This document shows positions 25,463 to 33,707 of a stretch of 64,000 nucleotides of DNA, in pieces. Position 1 is the first letter of the stretch; each line of letters starts with the position of its first letter. Origin of the DNA: Paenibacillus sp. 1781tsa1 (GTDB lineage: Bacteria; Bacillota; Bacilli; Paenibacillales; Paenibacillaceae); NCBI RefSeq assembly GCF_024159265.1, contig NZ_JAMYWY010000001.1, forward strand, positions 5,270,001-5,334,000, given 5' to 3'. The position numbers and the translations under genes were made by a program. The notes beneath the pieces are model-generated. The model had not been told where the DNA came from. It saw nothing but the letters and a program-made list of their open reading frames with translations, and did no database searches.

Positions 25463-25924
25463 TCAAAGAACCTTTCTATACGCCACCCCGTGAACATGAA
25501 TTAACACATGCTGTGCCTCCATACGTTCGAAGAAATCCAACATGTCCTTAAATGGATTCTCGAAATACGAAGTCAGGTGGGCAAGCTCTGGCGTTGTTTT
25601 TATAAAATTGTAAAAAAAGTAGGGGTCCATGTTGCCCACATCCGCTGGACTACCAAGGAAAACCTCCAATGTCTGCCCTGTTTCGGTATTCTTGAACATA
25701 CAGTGCTCGCCATGAACATCAAAATACCAATTTCCTGTTAATTCTTCTTCACCATGGATAACATCCGCATTGGACAGCAGATGATACGCCCCTGCGAGAA
25801 TTTCCTCGCGATCAGGCTGATCGGTTTCCAATATCAATTGATCGATTAATTGCCGCGCGATTCTTTGGTACATATCCATCACAGCCAACAATTCTTCCGT
25901 AATTTCCTTTGTTATTGATTTCAT
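25463..25924 (-). CDS. Conserved hypothetical protein, 153 aa
   Basis: An acidic, soluble protein with a helical N terminus (ITEELLAVMDMYQRIARQLI) and a compact region with GNWYFDVHGEHCMFKN and PYFFYNFIKTTPELAHL. I recognise no catalytic motif. The His/Cys in VHGEHCMF could bind metal, but this is speculative. Start MKSITK behind AAAGGA; an extra ATG codon precedes it. It lies between the GNAT operon and a DUF1361-type membrane protein. Confidence 0.72.
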   Translation of the reverse strand: MKSITKEITEELLAVMDMYQRIARQLIDQLILETDQPDREEILAGAYHLLSNADVIHGEEELTGNWYFDVHGEHCMFKNTETGQTLEVFLGSPADVGNMDPYFFYNFIKTTPELAHLTSYFENPFKDMLDFFERMEAQHVLIHVHGVAYRKVL

Positions 25925-25956
25925 CATTTCAGATCCTTTACCCTTTCAAATGAAGA

Positions 25957-26658
25957 TTAACTTCTAGACCTTGCGGTTAGCAAAGATACGATAACGTATC
26001 CAAAAAGTTGAACCGTAAATACAATGGCAACAAACTCAACCATCATGCTGTTCGCTGCATTAAAATCATTCACAATATCCTCGAATATCCTCCCGGGCCT
26101 GGATAATACATCCCACGAATTCCACCGATTAAATCTGCCAATGTAGACCCCGATACTGCTCAATAGCAAAATAACACCGATAACCATCATACTAATGTAC
26201 TTATTAACTAATTGGTTTAACATGCCGTGGATTTGAATAATCGAACAAGTCGAGAGCAGCAATCCGATGTTCGCTACGGCAAACGTCAGGGTGAGTCCAT
26301 ACCAAAAATCAATATTAACCCAAAATCTAACCTCTCCTTGAGCATCAAAATATCGGAATGAATGCAGAATCTCCGTAAAAAGGTAGGCCGCATTGGGCAG
26401 AAAAAAGAGCCATACTGCACACATCAACCACATACATATAACGCTCGTTGTGGTTACTTTCTTATGAAATATGTATCTAATGCAGGATGAGATAATGAAT
26501 GGCACCCATGCCAGGAACATATCCCAACTTAAAAAGCGATACATATTCGTATCTGTTTGGGCCCGTAAATACATCACAACACCTAAACAACAAAGAGTAG
26601 CCACGAGCAAAGTAACGATGAGTCGGGGATCTTGCACCGGATGTTTGTTATCTTTCAT
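25957..26658 (-). CDS. DUF1361-type integral membrane protein, 233 aa
   Basis: Six or seven membrane helices. The pattern FLSWDMFLAWVPFIIS near residue 40, WLFFLPNAAYLFTEILH near 83-99, and NRWNSWDVLSRPGRI near 175-189 is characteristic of the DUF1361 family (ExxxxP and NAxY features). Function unknown; located in the cytoplasmic membrane. No signal peptide besides the first helix. Single gene between a hypothetical gene and a GNAT gene. Confidence 0.82.
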   Translation of the reverse strand: MKDNKHPVQDPRLIVTLLVATLCCLGVVMYLRAQTDTNMYRFLSWDMFLAWVPFIISSCIRYIFHKKVTTTSVICMWLMCAVWLFFLPNAAYLFTEILHSFRYFDAQGEVRFWVNIDFWYGLTLTFAVANIGLLLSTCSIIQIHGMLNQLVNKYISMMVIGVILLLSSIGVYIGRFNRWNSWDVLSRPGRIFEDIVNDFNAANSMMVEFVAIVFTVQLFGYVIVSLLTARSRS

Positions 26659-26698
26659 TTCTTTGCTTCTACGTCCTTTTCTTTGATGATGTTATAAG

Positions 26699-27127
26699 TT
26701 ATAAATACTTTTTAAATACCTTGCTGGATTCTCCGTTGTACCCCAATTTCGTGTAAAAGTGGTGTGCTTCGTTTCTGGATGATCCGCTCGTAAGAAACAC
26801 CTTCACACAATTTTTCTGCACACATACATGCTCTATATGTTTCATCAATTCAGATCCATATCCCTTGCTCTGCACATGTTCCGTAATGATAACCCGCTCA
26901 ACTACGCCAAATGGTCTATTTTCCACCAAAGCATCCAGACAAATATGTAAATGAGCCGTGCCGATCACCTGATCACCCAGTTCATACACAAACAAGAAAC
27001 TGTTTGGGTTATTCCGAACCTCTTCAATCCGTTCTGCCAGTACCTTCGTGTTTAAGTTGTTTGGCAATAATTCTGTATACAGTCTTTCGATAACCGCTGC
27101 ATCCCTAGCTTCTGCTTCTCTTATCAT
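26699..27127 (-). CDS. GNAT-family N-acetyltransferase, 142 aa
   Basis: Compact GNAT. Begins MIREAEARDAAVIERLY; acetyl-CoA site is EHVQSKGYGSELMKHIEHVC near residues 84-103 and motif B ARNEAHHFYTKLGYN is seen as NEAHHFYTKLGY. The middle strand AHLHICLDALVENRPFGVVE resembles the small GNATs that acetylate small amines. Start ATG behind GGGAGGGG. First of three GNAT genes arranged head to tail between 26.7 and 28.0 kb, 17 bases apart from the next. Confidence 0.86.
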   Translation of the reverse strand: MIREAEARDAAVIERLYTELLPNNLNTKVLAERIEEVRNNPNSFLFVYELGDQVIGTAHLHICLDALVENRPFGVVERVIITEHVQSKGYGSELMKHIEHVCVQKNCVKVFLTSGSSRNEAHHFYTKLGYNGESSKVFKKYL

Positions 27128-27144
27128 CAAGCTTCCCCTCCCTG

Positions 27145-27594
27145 TTATTTCACTTGATAACTTAAAATGATATCACCGTTGTCCTCGAATTCACCCGTGT
27201 CCTGAAATCCGCAACGCTTATACAGCGCATTTGCCGCCATGTTATGTGGAACATGGGATACCCTGATTTGCTGGCAGTCACTTCTCTCTTGCAACATACG
27301 AACCACTTCTTGAATAGCAAGTTTCCCGTAACCCTTCCCCTGGTACTTCTCATCAATCATGAAGCGCAGAATCCAGTAATACCCGTCATTGTAAATCTCG
27401 TTGTCAAATAAAATAAAACCGACCATCTGATCCTCTGCCAAAATGCCGTATGGCTTGGACGTAATTTCCTTCGTTGCATGAATCAATGAATCCGCATTGC
27501 TAGCTACCAAATCTAGCTGATCTTCCCGGGGCTTAAGGTGGATGCACTCAAGTTCATTTTCTTTGGTTATAGGTCGTAACGTCACTTGTTCCAT
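27145..27594 (-). CDS. GNAT-family acetyltransferase (spermidine/spermine type-like), 149 aa
   Basis: GNAT with motif A DEKYQGKGYGKLAIQEVVRM (residues about 83-102), upstream FILFDNEIYNDGYYWILRF and motif B AANALYKRCGF. The pattern QVTLRPITKENE... and PREDQLDLVASN resembles the BltD/PaiA polyamine N-acetyltransferases of Bacilli, an inference from sequence style only. Start ATG eight bases after AGAGGAT. Second gene of the three-GNAT row. Confidence 0.85.
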   Translation of the reverse strand: MEQVTLRPITKENELECIHLKPREDQLDLVASNADSLIHATKEITSKPYGILAEDQMVGFILFDNEIYNDGYYWILRFMIDEKYQGKGYGKLAIQEVVRMLQERSDCQQIRVSHVPHNMAANALYKRCGFQDTGEFEDNGDIILSYQVK

Positions 27595-27627
27595 ACCCAC
27601 AATCCTCTCTCCTTGCAGGCTAATTCA

Positions 27628-28038
27628 CTAGATTTTCTTGATCAATATAATCTCCAAGGGTTGTGTATCCAGCAACAGAGCCCCTGCATCAACATACCCC
27701 AGCTTTCGATAGAAATGTTGGGCATGCTCGTCTGATTGCGTTGAAGTCATCACGGTATCAAAGCCTTGTTGCTTCATTAGACTTTCCCAGTGATGCACCA
27801 CTTTTTTGCCATATCCGCCGTTTCGGTAGGGTTCATCTATCCAGATCATATTCATGAAGGGAAGGTTGTCCCAAAAGTAACCGTACCTCATCCATCCAAC
27901 TCTTGATCCCTCGTCCTCGTCCCATAGGATGAATATTTCTTTCTCATTGATCTTCGTTTTCACAATTGCATGATGGATATGCCGATCTCTATCCATGATA
28001 TAGTCGTAGTCAGCTTCCGTTGCATATTCAATCTTCAT
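27628..28038 (-). CDS. GNAT-family acetyltransferase, 136 aa
   Basis: Short GNAT starting MKIEYATEADYDYIMDRDRH. Motif A appears as DEPYRNGGYGKKVVHHWESL near residues 74-93 (RNGGYG replaces the usual R/QxxGxG/A), motif B in EHAQHFYRKLGYVDAGA. Acceptor unknown. Start ATG eight bases after GGGAG; six further codons upstream are not supported. Third of the GNAT row; the upstream amidohydrolase has its own terminator between. Confidence 0.83.
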   Translation of the reverse strand: MKIEYATEADYDYIMDRDRHIHHAIVKTKINEKEIFILWDEDEGSRVGWMRYGYFWDNLPFMNMIWIDEPYRNGGYGKKVVHHWESLMKQQGFDTVMTSTQSDEHAQHFYRKLGYVDAGALLLDTQPLEIILIKKI

Positions 28039-28124
28039 TCGTAGTGCTCCCTTCATTAACTACGTCCATCATAACCCAAAATGTGGTAGTTGCGAACAGT
28101 TCTTTCCTCTTTTTTTTCCATGCC

Positions 28125-28150
28125 AAAAAACCACGGTTTCCCGTGGTTTT
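28125..28150 (-). terminator. Terminator after amidohydrolase gene
   Basis: Perfect 10-bp stem (AAAACCACGG/CCGTGGTTTT) with a four-base loop and T-run on the minus strand. Confidence 0.92.
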
Positions 28151-28166
28151 ACCCGCTCTATTTTCC

Positions 28167-29396
28167 TCAATCCGCTGTTGATCCGCTCACCAATTGCCCC
28201 TTGTACCATACGGCCTGCCGCGCAGATCGCCGCGCAACGGCTTCCGCCGAACAACTTGCGTGGACCAACACAAAACTCGCTGTGTCTCCCACCTTCGGCC
28301 AGACTTGTTCCCCTTGTGAATCCAGCGGTGTCACACCCCCTGTTACGAACGCCAAAGATTGAGACAAGGACAATTCATCACTATATCCGTACAGTTCTGC
28401 GAAGCGTCCCGCTTTCTCAAGCAGATCCCCATTGCCAAAAGGAGACCAATGATCTGTCAGGCTGTCTGTGGCCAGCTTCACGTTCACGCCCATACGATGG
28501 AGCATGGGAAGAGGCATCATCGTTCTGCCAATGGGCACCGTGGAAGCAATGCTCATCCCAAGCGAAGCCATTCGCTGCGCCATATCTTCCGCTTCCTGCT
28601 GTTCTGCGCGGGCGAACCAAAACGCATGACTCACGGTAACTTTGCCCTGAAGCCCTGCTGCTTCGGTCAAATTGACGAGTTCCAACAGCGTTTGTTTGCC
28701 GGCCTGCCCTCCATCATGCAGATGTATGTCAATGCCCGCCTGGTGCTGAACAGCCAGTTCGACCATGGCATTCAGTGATTTCTCGATGTCTTCGTCCACG
28801 GTATGGGGATCGAGCCCACCCACATGTGTTGCACCTTCCTGCATCGCTTGGCCCATAAGCTCCACTGAATGGGAGCGAAGCAGTCCATGCTGCGGGAAAG
28901 CCACGATCTCCGAAGAGATTTTGCCCGAAAATGATTCCAGAGCCTGCCGTGTAGCTTCCAGTCTTTTCAAGCCACTGACGGGTTCAATATTGCAATGACT
29001 ACGCACATGAGTGGAGCCGTGCCCCTGAATCAAGGTCAGAATACTCTCCGCTTGACGCTTCGCATCTGGTAGCAGCTTGGGCAACAGAACCTTCTCTTCT
29101 TCAATACGTTCGAAAATACTGTAGATACGTTTAACCGCTGTCCACGGCCCATCGTAGTACGTTTTATCCAGATGAATATGTGCCTCCTCGAACGAAGGCA
29201 GCAGTAGCAGTCCCTTGCCATCTACTTGTGGCAGATCGATAGACAGCGGGTCGTTTCCTTCTACAATCGCGGCAATCCGTCCATCTTCAATCCGAAGATG
29301 AGCGGGGCTTGTCCGTGTCCCCGTCACCTGTTCTCCCTCCCGAACATAACCCCGCTCCACAGTCACGTTTGTTAACCAATAAGCCTGTTTCATCAT
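28167..29396 (-). CDS. Amidohydrolase family protein (cytosine deaminase-like), 409 aa
   Basis: TIM-barrel metal hydrolase. N-terminal beta-sandwich then metal ligands HIHLDKTYY near residue 75, RSHCNIEP near 133, HLHDGGQ near 206 and SHAFW near 240; the final Asp is in LATDSLTDHW near 322. This HxHxDK variant is typical of the cytosine deaminase branch (CodA-like). It may deaminate a pyrimidine or hydrolyse a cyclic amide; without a neighbouring permease the substrate is unsettled. Start behind GAGGG; a second ATG follows immediately. Confidence 0.85.
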   Translation of the reverse strand: MMKQAYWLTNVTVERGYVREGEQVTGTRTSPAHLRIEDGRIAAIVEGNDPLSIDLPQVDGKGLLLLPSFEEAHIHLDKTYYDGPWTAVKRIYSIFERIEEEKVLLPKLLPDAKRQAESILTLIQGHGSTHVRSHCNIEPVSGLKRLEATRQALESFSGKISSEIVAFPQHGLLRSHSVELMGQAMQEGATHVGGLDPHTVDEDIEKSLNAMVELAVQHQAGIDIHLHDGGQAGKQTLLELVNLTEAAGLQGKVTVSHAFWFARAEQQEAEDMAQRMASLGMSIASTVPIGRTMMPLPMLHRMGVNVKLATDSLTDHWSPFGNGDLLEKAGRFAELYGYSDELSLSQSLAFVTGGVTPLDSQGEQVWPKVGDTASFVLVHASCSAEAVARRSARQAVWYKGQLVSGSTAD

Positions 29397-29543
29397 ATCA
29401 TCCCTCTTTCTTACCCGGCATTCGTCCCCCGGATACCGATTGATCTATGATCCATGGTACCATACGGTTTCACCGGGCAAAAATACGTAAAACGTTGGCG
29501 TTCCATATGCGGAACGTTTGTATTACGCTACCTTAATACATGC

Positions 29544-29570
29544 AAAAAAACAGGCACAATAAAGTGCCTG
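29544..29570 (-). terminator. Terminator after ogt
   Basis: CAGGCAC/GTGCCTG stem with a six-base loop, followed on the minus strand by seven Ts. Confidence 0.92.
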
Positions 29571-29611
29571 CCCTGTCCAATCACCGTAATCTTCTCGATT
29601 ACGCGAGTCTA

Positions 29612-30166
29612 TTAAAAATGAAACCGCGCATGCCCTCCATCGGTCACACCTTCAATCTGTTCGATATCCAGCAGCCTGCGCTTCATCTCCAGACCTCCAC
29701 GGAACCCGGTCAGCTTGCGATTGGCCCCGATAATGCGGTGGCAGGGTAATAGAACCGGAATCGGATTGGCCCCATTGGCAGCCCCAACCGCTCGCACAGC
29801 CGAAGGTCTTCCAACCGCAGCAGCTATATCACCATAGGTACGAATTTCACCATAAGGCACACGCCCTAGCTCTCTCCATACCTCCTGCTGGAAGTTCGTT
29901 CCGATCAAGTCCAGTGGGATTGCATCTGTATAAGCCATCGGTTCTCCTGCAAAATAGGACTGTAACCAGTCCATCATGCCTGTTTGTTTCAGCGCATGTT
30001 CGTTCTCTTCCAGTTCCACGCCAGGTGCAACTTTCTGTATCCAGCCGTTCCAATCTTCCAGTGTTTCGTTGGGCATAACCACTCGGCACAATCCCTGTTC
30101 CGTAGCGAGCAGCACCCATGGACGACCGTCCAACTGCATCGTGGTGTACATCAACTTTTTTCTCAT
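29612..30166 (-). CDS. ogt: Methylated-DNA--protein-cysteine S-methyltransferase, 184 aa
   Basis: Direct repair of O6-alkylguanine by irreversible transfer of the alkyl group to its own cysteine. Active-site motif PCHRIIGANRKLTGFRGG near residues 146-163 and the DNA-binding helix YGDIAAAVGRPSAVRAVGAA near 116-135. The N-terminal domain is short and lacks an Ada-type zinc or AraC region, so it is an Ogt-type single enzyme. Adjacent to the AlkD-like gene on the same strand, 42 bases away; the two repair related alkyl damage. Confidence 0.93.
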   Translation of the reverse strand: MRKKLMYTTMQLDGRPWVLLATEQGLCRVVMPNETLEDWNGWIQKVAPGVELEENEHALKQTGMMDWLQSYFAGEPMAYTDAIPLDLIGTNFQQEVWRELGRVPYGEIRTYGDIAAAVGRPSAVRAVGAANGANPIPVLLPCHRIIGANRKLTGFRGGLEMKRRLLDIEQIEGVTDGGHARFHF

Positions 30167-30208
30167 TCGTTTACCGCCCTCTCCCCGGTGGAATGCTTAA
30201 TGCTAGAA

Positions 30209-30913
30209 CTAGGAGGTAATCTGCTTTTTCACCTTACGTTTCATACTGCGGATCATCTGCTTGCTCTCTGGATCAACGCGATAAGATTCCGTGATTTTCT
30301 GAAGTGCCTTATTATACGTAAAATCGTCCAAGGTATTATGCTTTAGATAACGCATGGTCACTTCAGGTTGTTTCACATAAGCCATTGAGATGGCCCAAGC
30401 AACTGCCATTTTCACATAATACGCCTCGTGCCTAATCTGATCGAATGCGGATAGAACCTGATCGATATATCTCTCATTCAGATAAAAATTCAACAGCATA
30501 ACCACACCAAACCGGATTTCATATTCCTGATCTGATCTCAGATAGGGCTGCAAGAACGCCCACATGGGCTCCGAATGGACCTTCGTATATTTCAGTCCCG
30601 CACAGAAGCTGTCGCACACCGACCAGTTGTCAATCTTCGGTACAAATGTTTCAATAGCCTTTAACAGCTCGTCCAGATCAGCCTGTACATGTCCAATGAC
30701 CATGGCTTGCAACATCACTTCTTCAAAATATTTATCCTCTGCCGTTTCCAGATACGTGCGCCAATCCCCGGCAGCAATCTGCTTGGCAATCTTTCGTAAG
30801 GCTGGCAATCTTACACCTAGTACATTCGTGATGTTGGGAATAAGCGCAGCCGAGAATTTCTGATACTCCGGCTCAACCATGCTGAGCAATTGTGTTCTGA
30901 TATCTACTTCCAC
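30209..30913 (-). CDS. DNA alkylation repair protein (AlkD-like HEAT repeat), 234 aa
   Basis: Alpha-helical HEAT-repeat glycosylase family that excises N3/N7-alkylpurines. Typical stretches: YQKFSAALIPNITNVLGVRL (residues about 18-37), ALRKIAKQIAAGDW, NWSVCDSFCAGLK near 115-127 with the Trp/Asp region of the active site, and YYVKMAVAWAISMAYVK near 164-180. Length fits AlkD. The start is a GTG ten bases after GGAGG (MEVDIRTQLL); an earlier ATG lies in the ORF but is separated by a frame of poor character. Pairs with ogt. Confidence 0.87.
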   Translation of the reverse strand: MEVDIRTQLLSMVEPEYQKFSAALIPNITNVLGVRLPALRKIAKQIAAGDWRTYLETAEDKYFEEVMLQAMVIGHVQADLDELLKAIETFVPKIDNWSVCDSFCAGLKYTKVHSEPMWAFLQPYLRSDQEYEIRFGVVMLLNFYLNERYIDQVLSAFDQIRHEAYYVKMAVAWAISMAYVKQPEVTMRYLKHNTLDDFTYNKALQKITESYRVDPESKQMIRSMKRKVKKQITS

Positions 30914-31103
30914 TAGCTCACGTCCTCCTCGTCTGTTGCTGTACAACAAGTATATCCTTGCAGCGGCTGTTTGTAAGCCCATATCGAATGTTTGAGCAAG
31001 ATTACAATATCATTTTGGGTGCGCTCTTTTCCCTCCATTTGTTTAACCGCCAACCCATTTCGTTTAAAAATATGAAGCTGACCGTTTAGAAAGGAGTGTC
31101 GAG

Positions 31104-32474
31104 ATGAACGGATCTCATACCAAGAAAGATTTCTCCGTGGAGGAGATCACAGAACAACTCGTGCAACATGTGCAATCCCGGAACCTTCCCGATTTCTATA
31201 AATTGGTGAAAGAACTGCATCCCTACGACCTCTCACTCGTATATAAAAAGTTTCCTGAAGAAGAAACCAATCGCTTTCTTCTCCTGTTCAAACCGGATGC
31301 TCTGGCGGATCTCGCCGAGACCCTGAAGCTGCACGAACAGATTCAACTGTTTGAACGACTCGGGCCGGAACGAACGCTTGAAGTCATGCAGCAGATGGAC
31401 AAAAGTGATCTGATCCGGTTCATGCACGATTTGCCTGCCAAACGCAGAGAAGAATTGCTGTCCACCATGAATCTGGACCACTCTGCCATTATTCGGTCCC
31501 TGCTTAATTATCCGCCGGAGACGGCTGGACGCATCATGACGGACCGATATCGGACCTTGCTCGCCCATGAGACAGCCAGGGAAGCCTTACGTCAATCGCA
31601 AGGCACCATGCATATCTCGGCCTCCAGTTACCTCTATGTGACCGATAATGAAGGTAAACTGGTCGGCGTTGTGAGTTATCGATCCCTTGCCTTGGCTGAC
31701 GACAAGACCCAGGTTGAAGAACTGATGACCCGACGGGTAATCCACGCAACGGTTGATATGGACCAGGAAGAAGCAGCACAGCTTCTGCAACGCTATGAGT
31801 TTATGGCGCTTCCAGTGGTAGATGAGAATCACAGGTTATGCGGTATTATCCAAATGGATGATGTCATCGATATTATTATGGATGAAGCCAGTGAAGATTT
31901 GGCCAAGATGGGTGGGGGCGGCAAGGATATTGACTTTGATACCAAACCACTCGTTGCCGTCAGACGCAGACTCCCTTGGCTCATTCTATTGCTGCTGATT
32001 GGCCTAATCTCGGGAAGCATCGTGGATTTTTTCGAGGATACACTGAATCAGGTTGTCGCACTGGCATTCTTTATGCCGATGATCGCGGGTATGACCGGTA
32101 ATACAGGTACACAATCTCTGGCTGTCGTGGTACGAGGACTAATCGGACGCAAACTCGACAAGGCCACCGTACTCGCACTGATTGGTCGGGAGATCAAAGT
32201 GGGCATCATGATTGGATTGGTCTGTGGATTGCTGATCACCGTCATTGCTTATGTCTGGCAAGGGGACTGGCTGCTTGGCGCCATTATTGGGGTGTCTCTG
32301 TTCTTCACTCTTGTCATTGGTACACTGACCGGTACCTGCATCCCGCTTCTGCTTAGTCGTTTCAAAGTCGACCCGGCTGTTGCCTCTGGCCCATTAATCA
32401 CCACATTAAATGATATCTTGTCCCTGTTTATCTATTTTGGAATCGCCACACGTTTTCTCGATGCCTTAATGTAA
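31104..32474 (+). CDS. mgtE: Magnesium transporter MgtE, 456 aa
   Basis: Mg2+ channel/transporter. Cytoplasmic N-domain (MgtE_N, residues about 20-135, FELLERLGPERTLEVM-like repeats), paired CBS domains about 140-260 (SYLYVTDNEGKLVGVVSYRS, VVDENHRLCGIIQMDDVI) that sense Mg2+, a plug helix, then five membrane helices with the pore signature PMIAGMTGNTGTQSLAVVVRG near 325-345. Full length. AAAGGAG before the ATG. Monocistronic, ending in its own terminator; no M-box riboswitch was recognised in the 120 bases upstream. Confidence 0.95.
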   Translation: MNGSHTKKDFSVEEITEQLVQHVQSRNLPDFYKLVKELHPYDLSLVYKKFPEEETNRFLLLFKPDALADLAETLKLHEQIQLFERLGPERTLEVMQQMDKSDLIRFMHDLPAKRREELLSTMNLDHSAIIRSLLNYPPETAGRIMTDRYRTLLAHETAREALRQSQGTMHISASSYLYVTDNEGKLVGVVSYRSLALADDKTQVEELMTRRVIHATVDMDQEEAAQLLQRYEFMALPVVDENHRLCGIIQMDDVIDIIMDEASEDLAKMGGGGKDIDFDTKPLVAVRRRLPWLILLLLIGLISGSIVDFFEDTLNQVVALAFFMPMIAGMTGNTGTQSLAVVVRGLIGRKLDKATVLALIGREIKVGIMIGLVCGLLITVIAYVWQGDWLLGAIIGVSLFFTLVIGTLTGTCIPLLLSRFKVDPAVASGPLITTLNDILSLFIYFGIATRFLDALM

Positions 32475-32492
32475 ATAAGTTGTGCATACAGC

Positions 32493-32529
32493 AAAACAGA
32501 CCTGATCCTGAGATCAAGGTCTGTTTTTT
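32493..32529 (+). terminator. Terminator of mgtE
   Basis: AAAACAGACC and GGTCTGTTTT arms with inner GATC/GATC pairing, T-run on the plus strand; A-tract allows use by the convergent mmsB gene. Confidence 0.9.
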
Positions 32530-32543
32530 CATTTTGTCCAGTG

Positions 32544-33707
32544 TTACGCCGATCTTTTATTTTTATTATAGATATCAAACGCTACAGCGAGCAGCAGGAC
32601 CAATCCCTTAATTCCCTGCTGCCAGTCAATACCGAGACCAATCAAGGACATCCCGTTATTCAGCACACCCATAACCAAACCACCGATGATGGCACCAAAT
32701 ACTGTACCTATGCCCCCTGAAGCGGAAGCACCTCCGATGAAGCAGGCTGCAATGGCATCCAGTTCAAAGTTGGTACCCGCTCTTGGCGTAGCGGCATTCA
32801 GACGTGCGGCGAAGATCAACCCGGATACCGCGGCAAGCGTACCCATGTTCACGAAAACCCAGAAGGTTACTTTTTTTGTTTTCACTCCGGACAGTCCCGC
32901 GGCCTTCTCATTACCTCCAAGTGCATACACATGCCGTCCCATAACGGTACGGTTCATCACAAAGGAGTATACGATGATCAGGACAAACAGCAGGACCAAA
33001 ATATTCGGAATCCCCGCGTAACTCGCGAGTACAAATGTAAACAGATTTGTCACGGCAGCCACCACAATCAACTTGAGCAGAAATAGTCCCTGTGACACAA
33101 CCTCGAAGCCATATTTTCGCTGGGAACGGCGTTCCCGCAGTTCATTGACAATGTACCAGACGGTGAGTACAAGACCCACAATAATGGATACCAGACCAAA
33201 GCCTGAGAAGTGAATGTCCGGCAGGAAACCCGAGCTTATTTTCTGGAATCCACCCGGAAAAGGAGAGATCGACTGTCCCTCCAGCACAATCATCGTCAAA
33301 CCGCGGAACAGAAGCATCCCTGCCAGCGTCACGATAAATGCCGGAATTCGTACATATGCAATCCAGAAGCCTTGCCATGCACCGATCAAAGCGCCTACCA
33401 GCAAGGATGCGATGACCGCAAGCCAGGCCGGAAGCTGCCAATCTACCATCATAATTGCGGCAACAGCACCAACAAATGCTGCAATGGAACCAACAGACAA
33501 GTCAATATGTCCGGTAATGATGACCAGCACCATCCCGATCGCCAGCACCAAAATGTAGCTGTTCTGCAAGATCAGATTCGTTATATTAATCGGCTTGAGC
33601 AACAGCCCGCCTGTCAGTACCTCGAACAAGAGCATAATCACTACCAGGGCAATTATCATGCCGTATTGACGGATATTATTTTTGAACAGTTTAGTTATCA
33701 TTTCCAT
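32544..33707 (-). CDS. mmsB: Multiple-monosaccharide ABC transporter permease, 387 aa
   Basis: Ribose/xylose-type permease (RbsC/XylH family) with about ten membrane helices. Family signatures: VIITGHIDLSVGSIAAFVGA near residues 62-81, IPAFIVTLAGMLLFRGLTM near 119-137, LGGNEKAAGLSGVKTKKVTF near 257-276, GTVFGAIIGGLVMGVLNNGM near 334-353. Ends with KNKRSA. It overlaps the ATPase gene by 17 bases (stop of mmsA after the mmsB start), so the two are coupled. Third gene of the chvE-mmsA-mmsB operon. Confidence 0.92.
   Translation of the reverse strand: MEMITKLFKNNIRQYGMIIALVVIMLLFEVLTGGLLLKPINITNLILQNSYILVLAIGMVLVIITGHIDLSVGSIAAFVGAVAAIMMVDWQLPAWLAVIASLLVGALIGAWQGFWIAYVRIPAFIVTLAGMLLFRGLTMIVLEGQSISPFPGGFQKISSGFLPDIHFSGFGLVSIIVGLVLTVWYIVNELRERRSQRKYGFEVVSQGLFLLKLIVVAAVTNLFTFVLASYAGIPNILVLLFVLIIVYSFVMNRTVMGRHVYALGGNEKAAGLSGVKTKKVTFWVFVNMGTLAAVSGLIFAARLNAATPRAGTNFELDAIAACFIGGASASGGIGTVFGAIIGGLVMGVLNNGMSLIGLGIDWQQGIKGLVLLLAVAFDIYNKNKRSA

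Noticed and set aside
30983..31103. Possible M-box magnesium riboswitch before mgtE
   Set aside because: Only 120 bases separate mgtE from the next gene, and none of the conserved M-box elements or a terminator was found.
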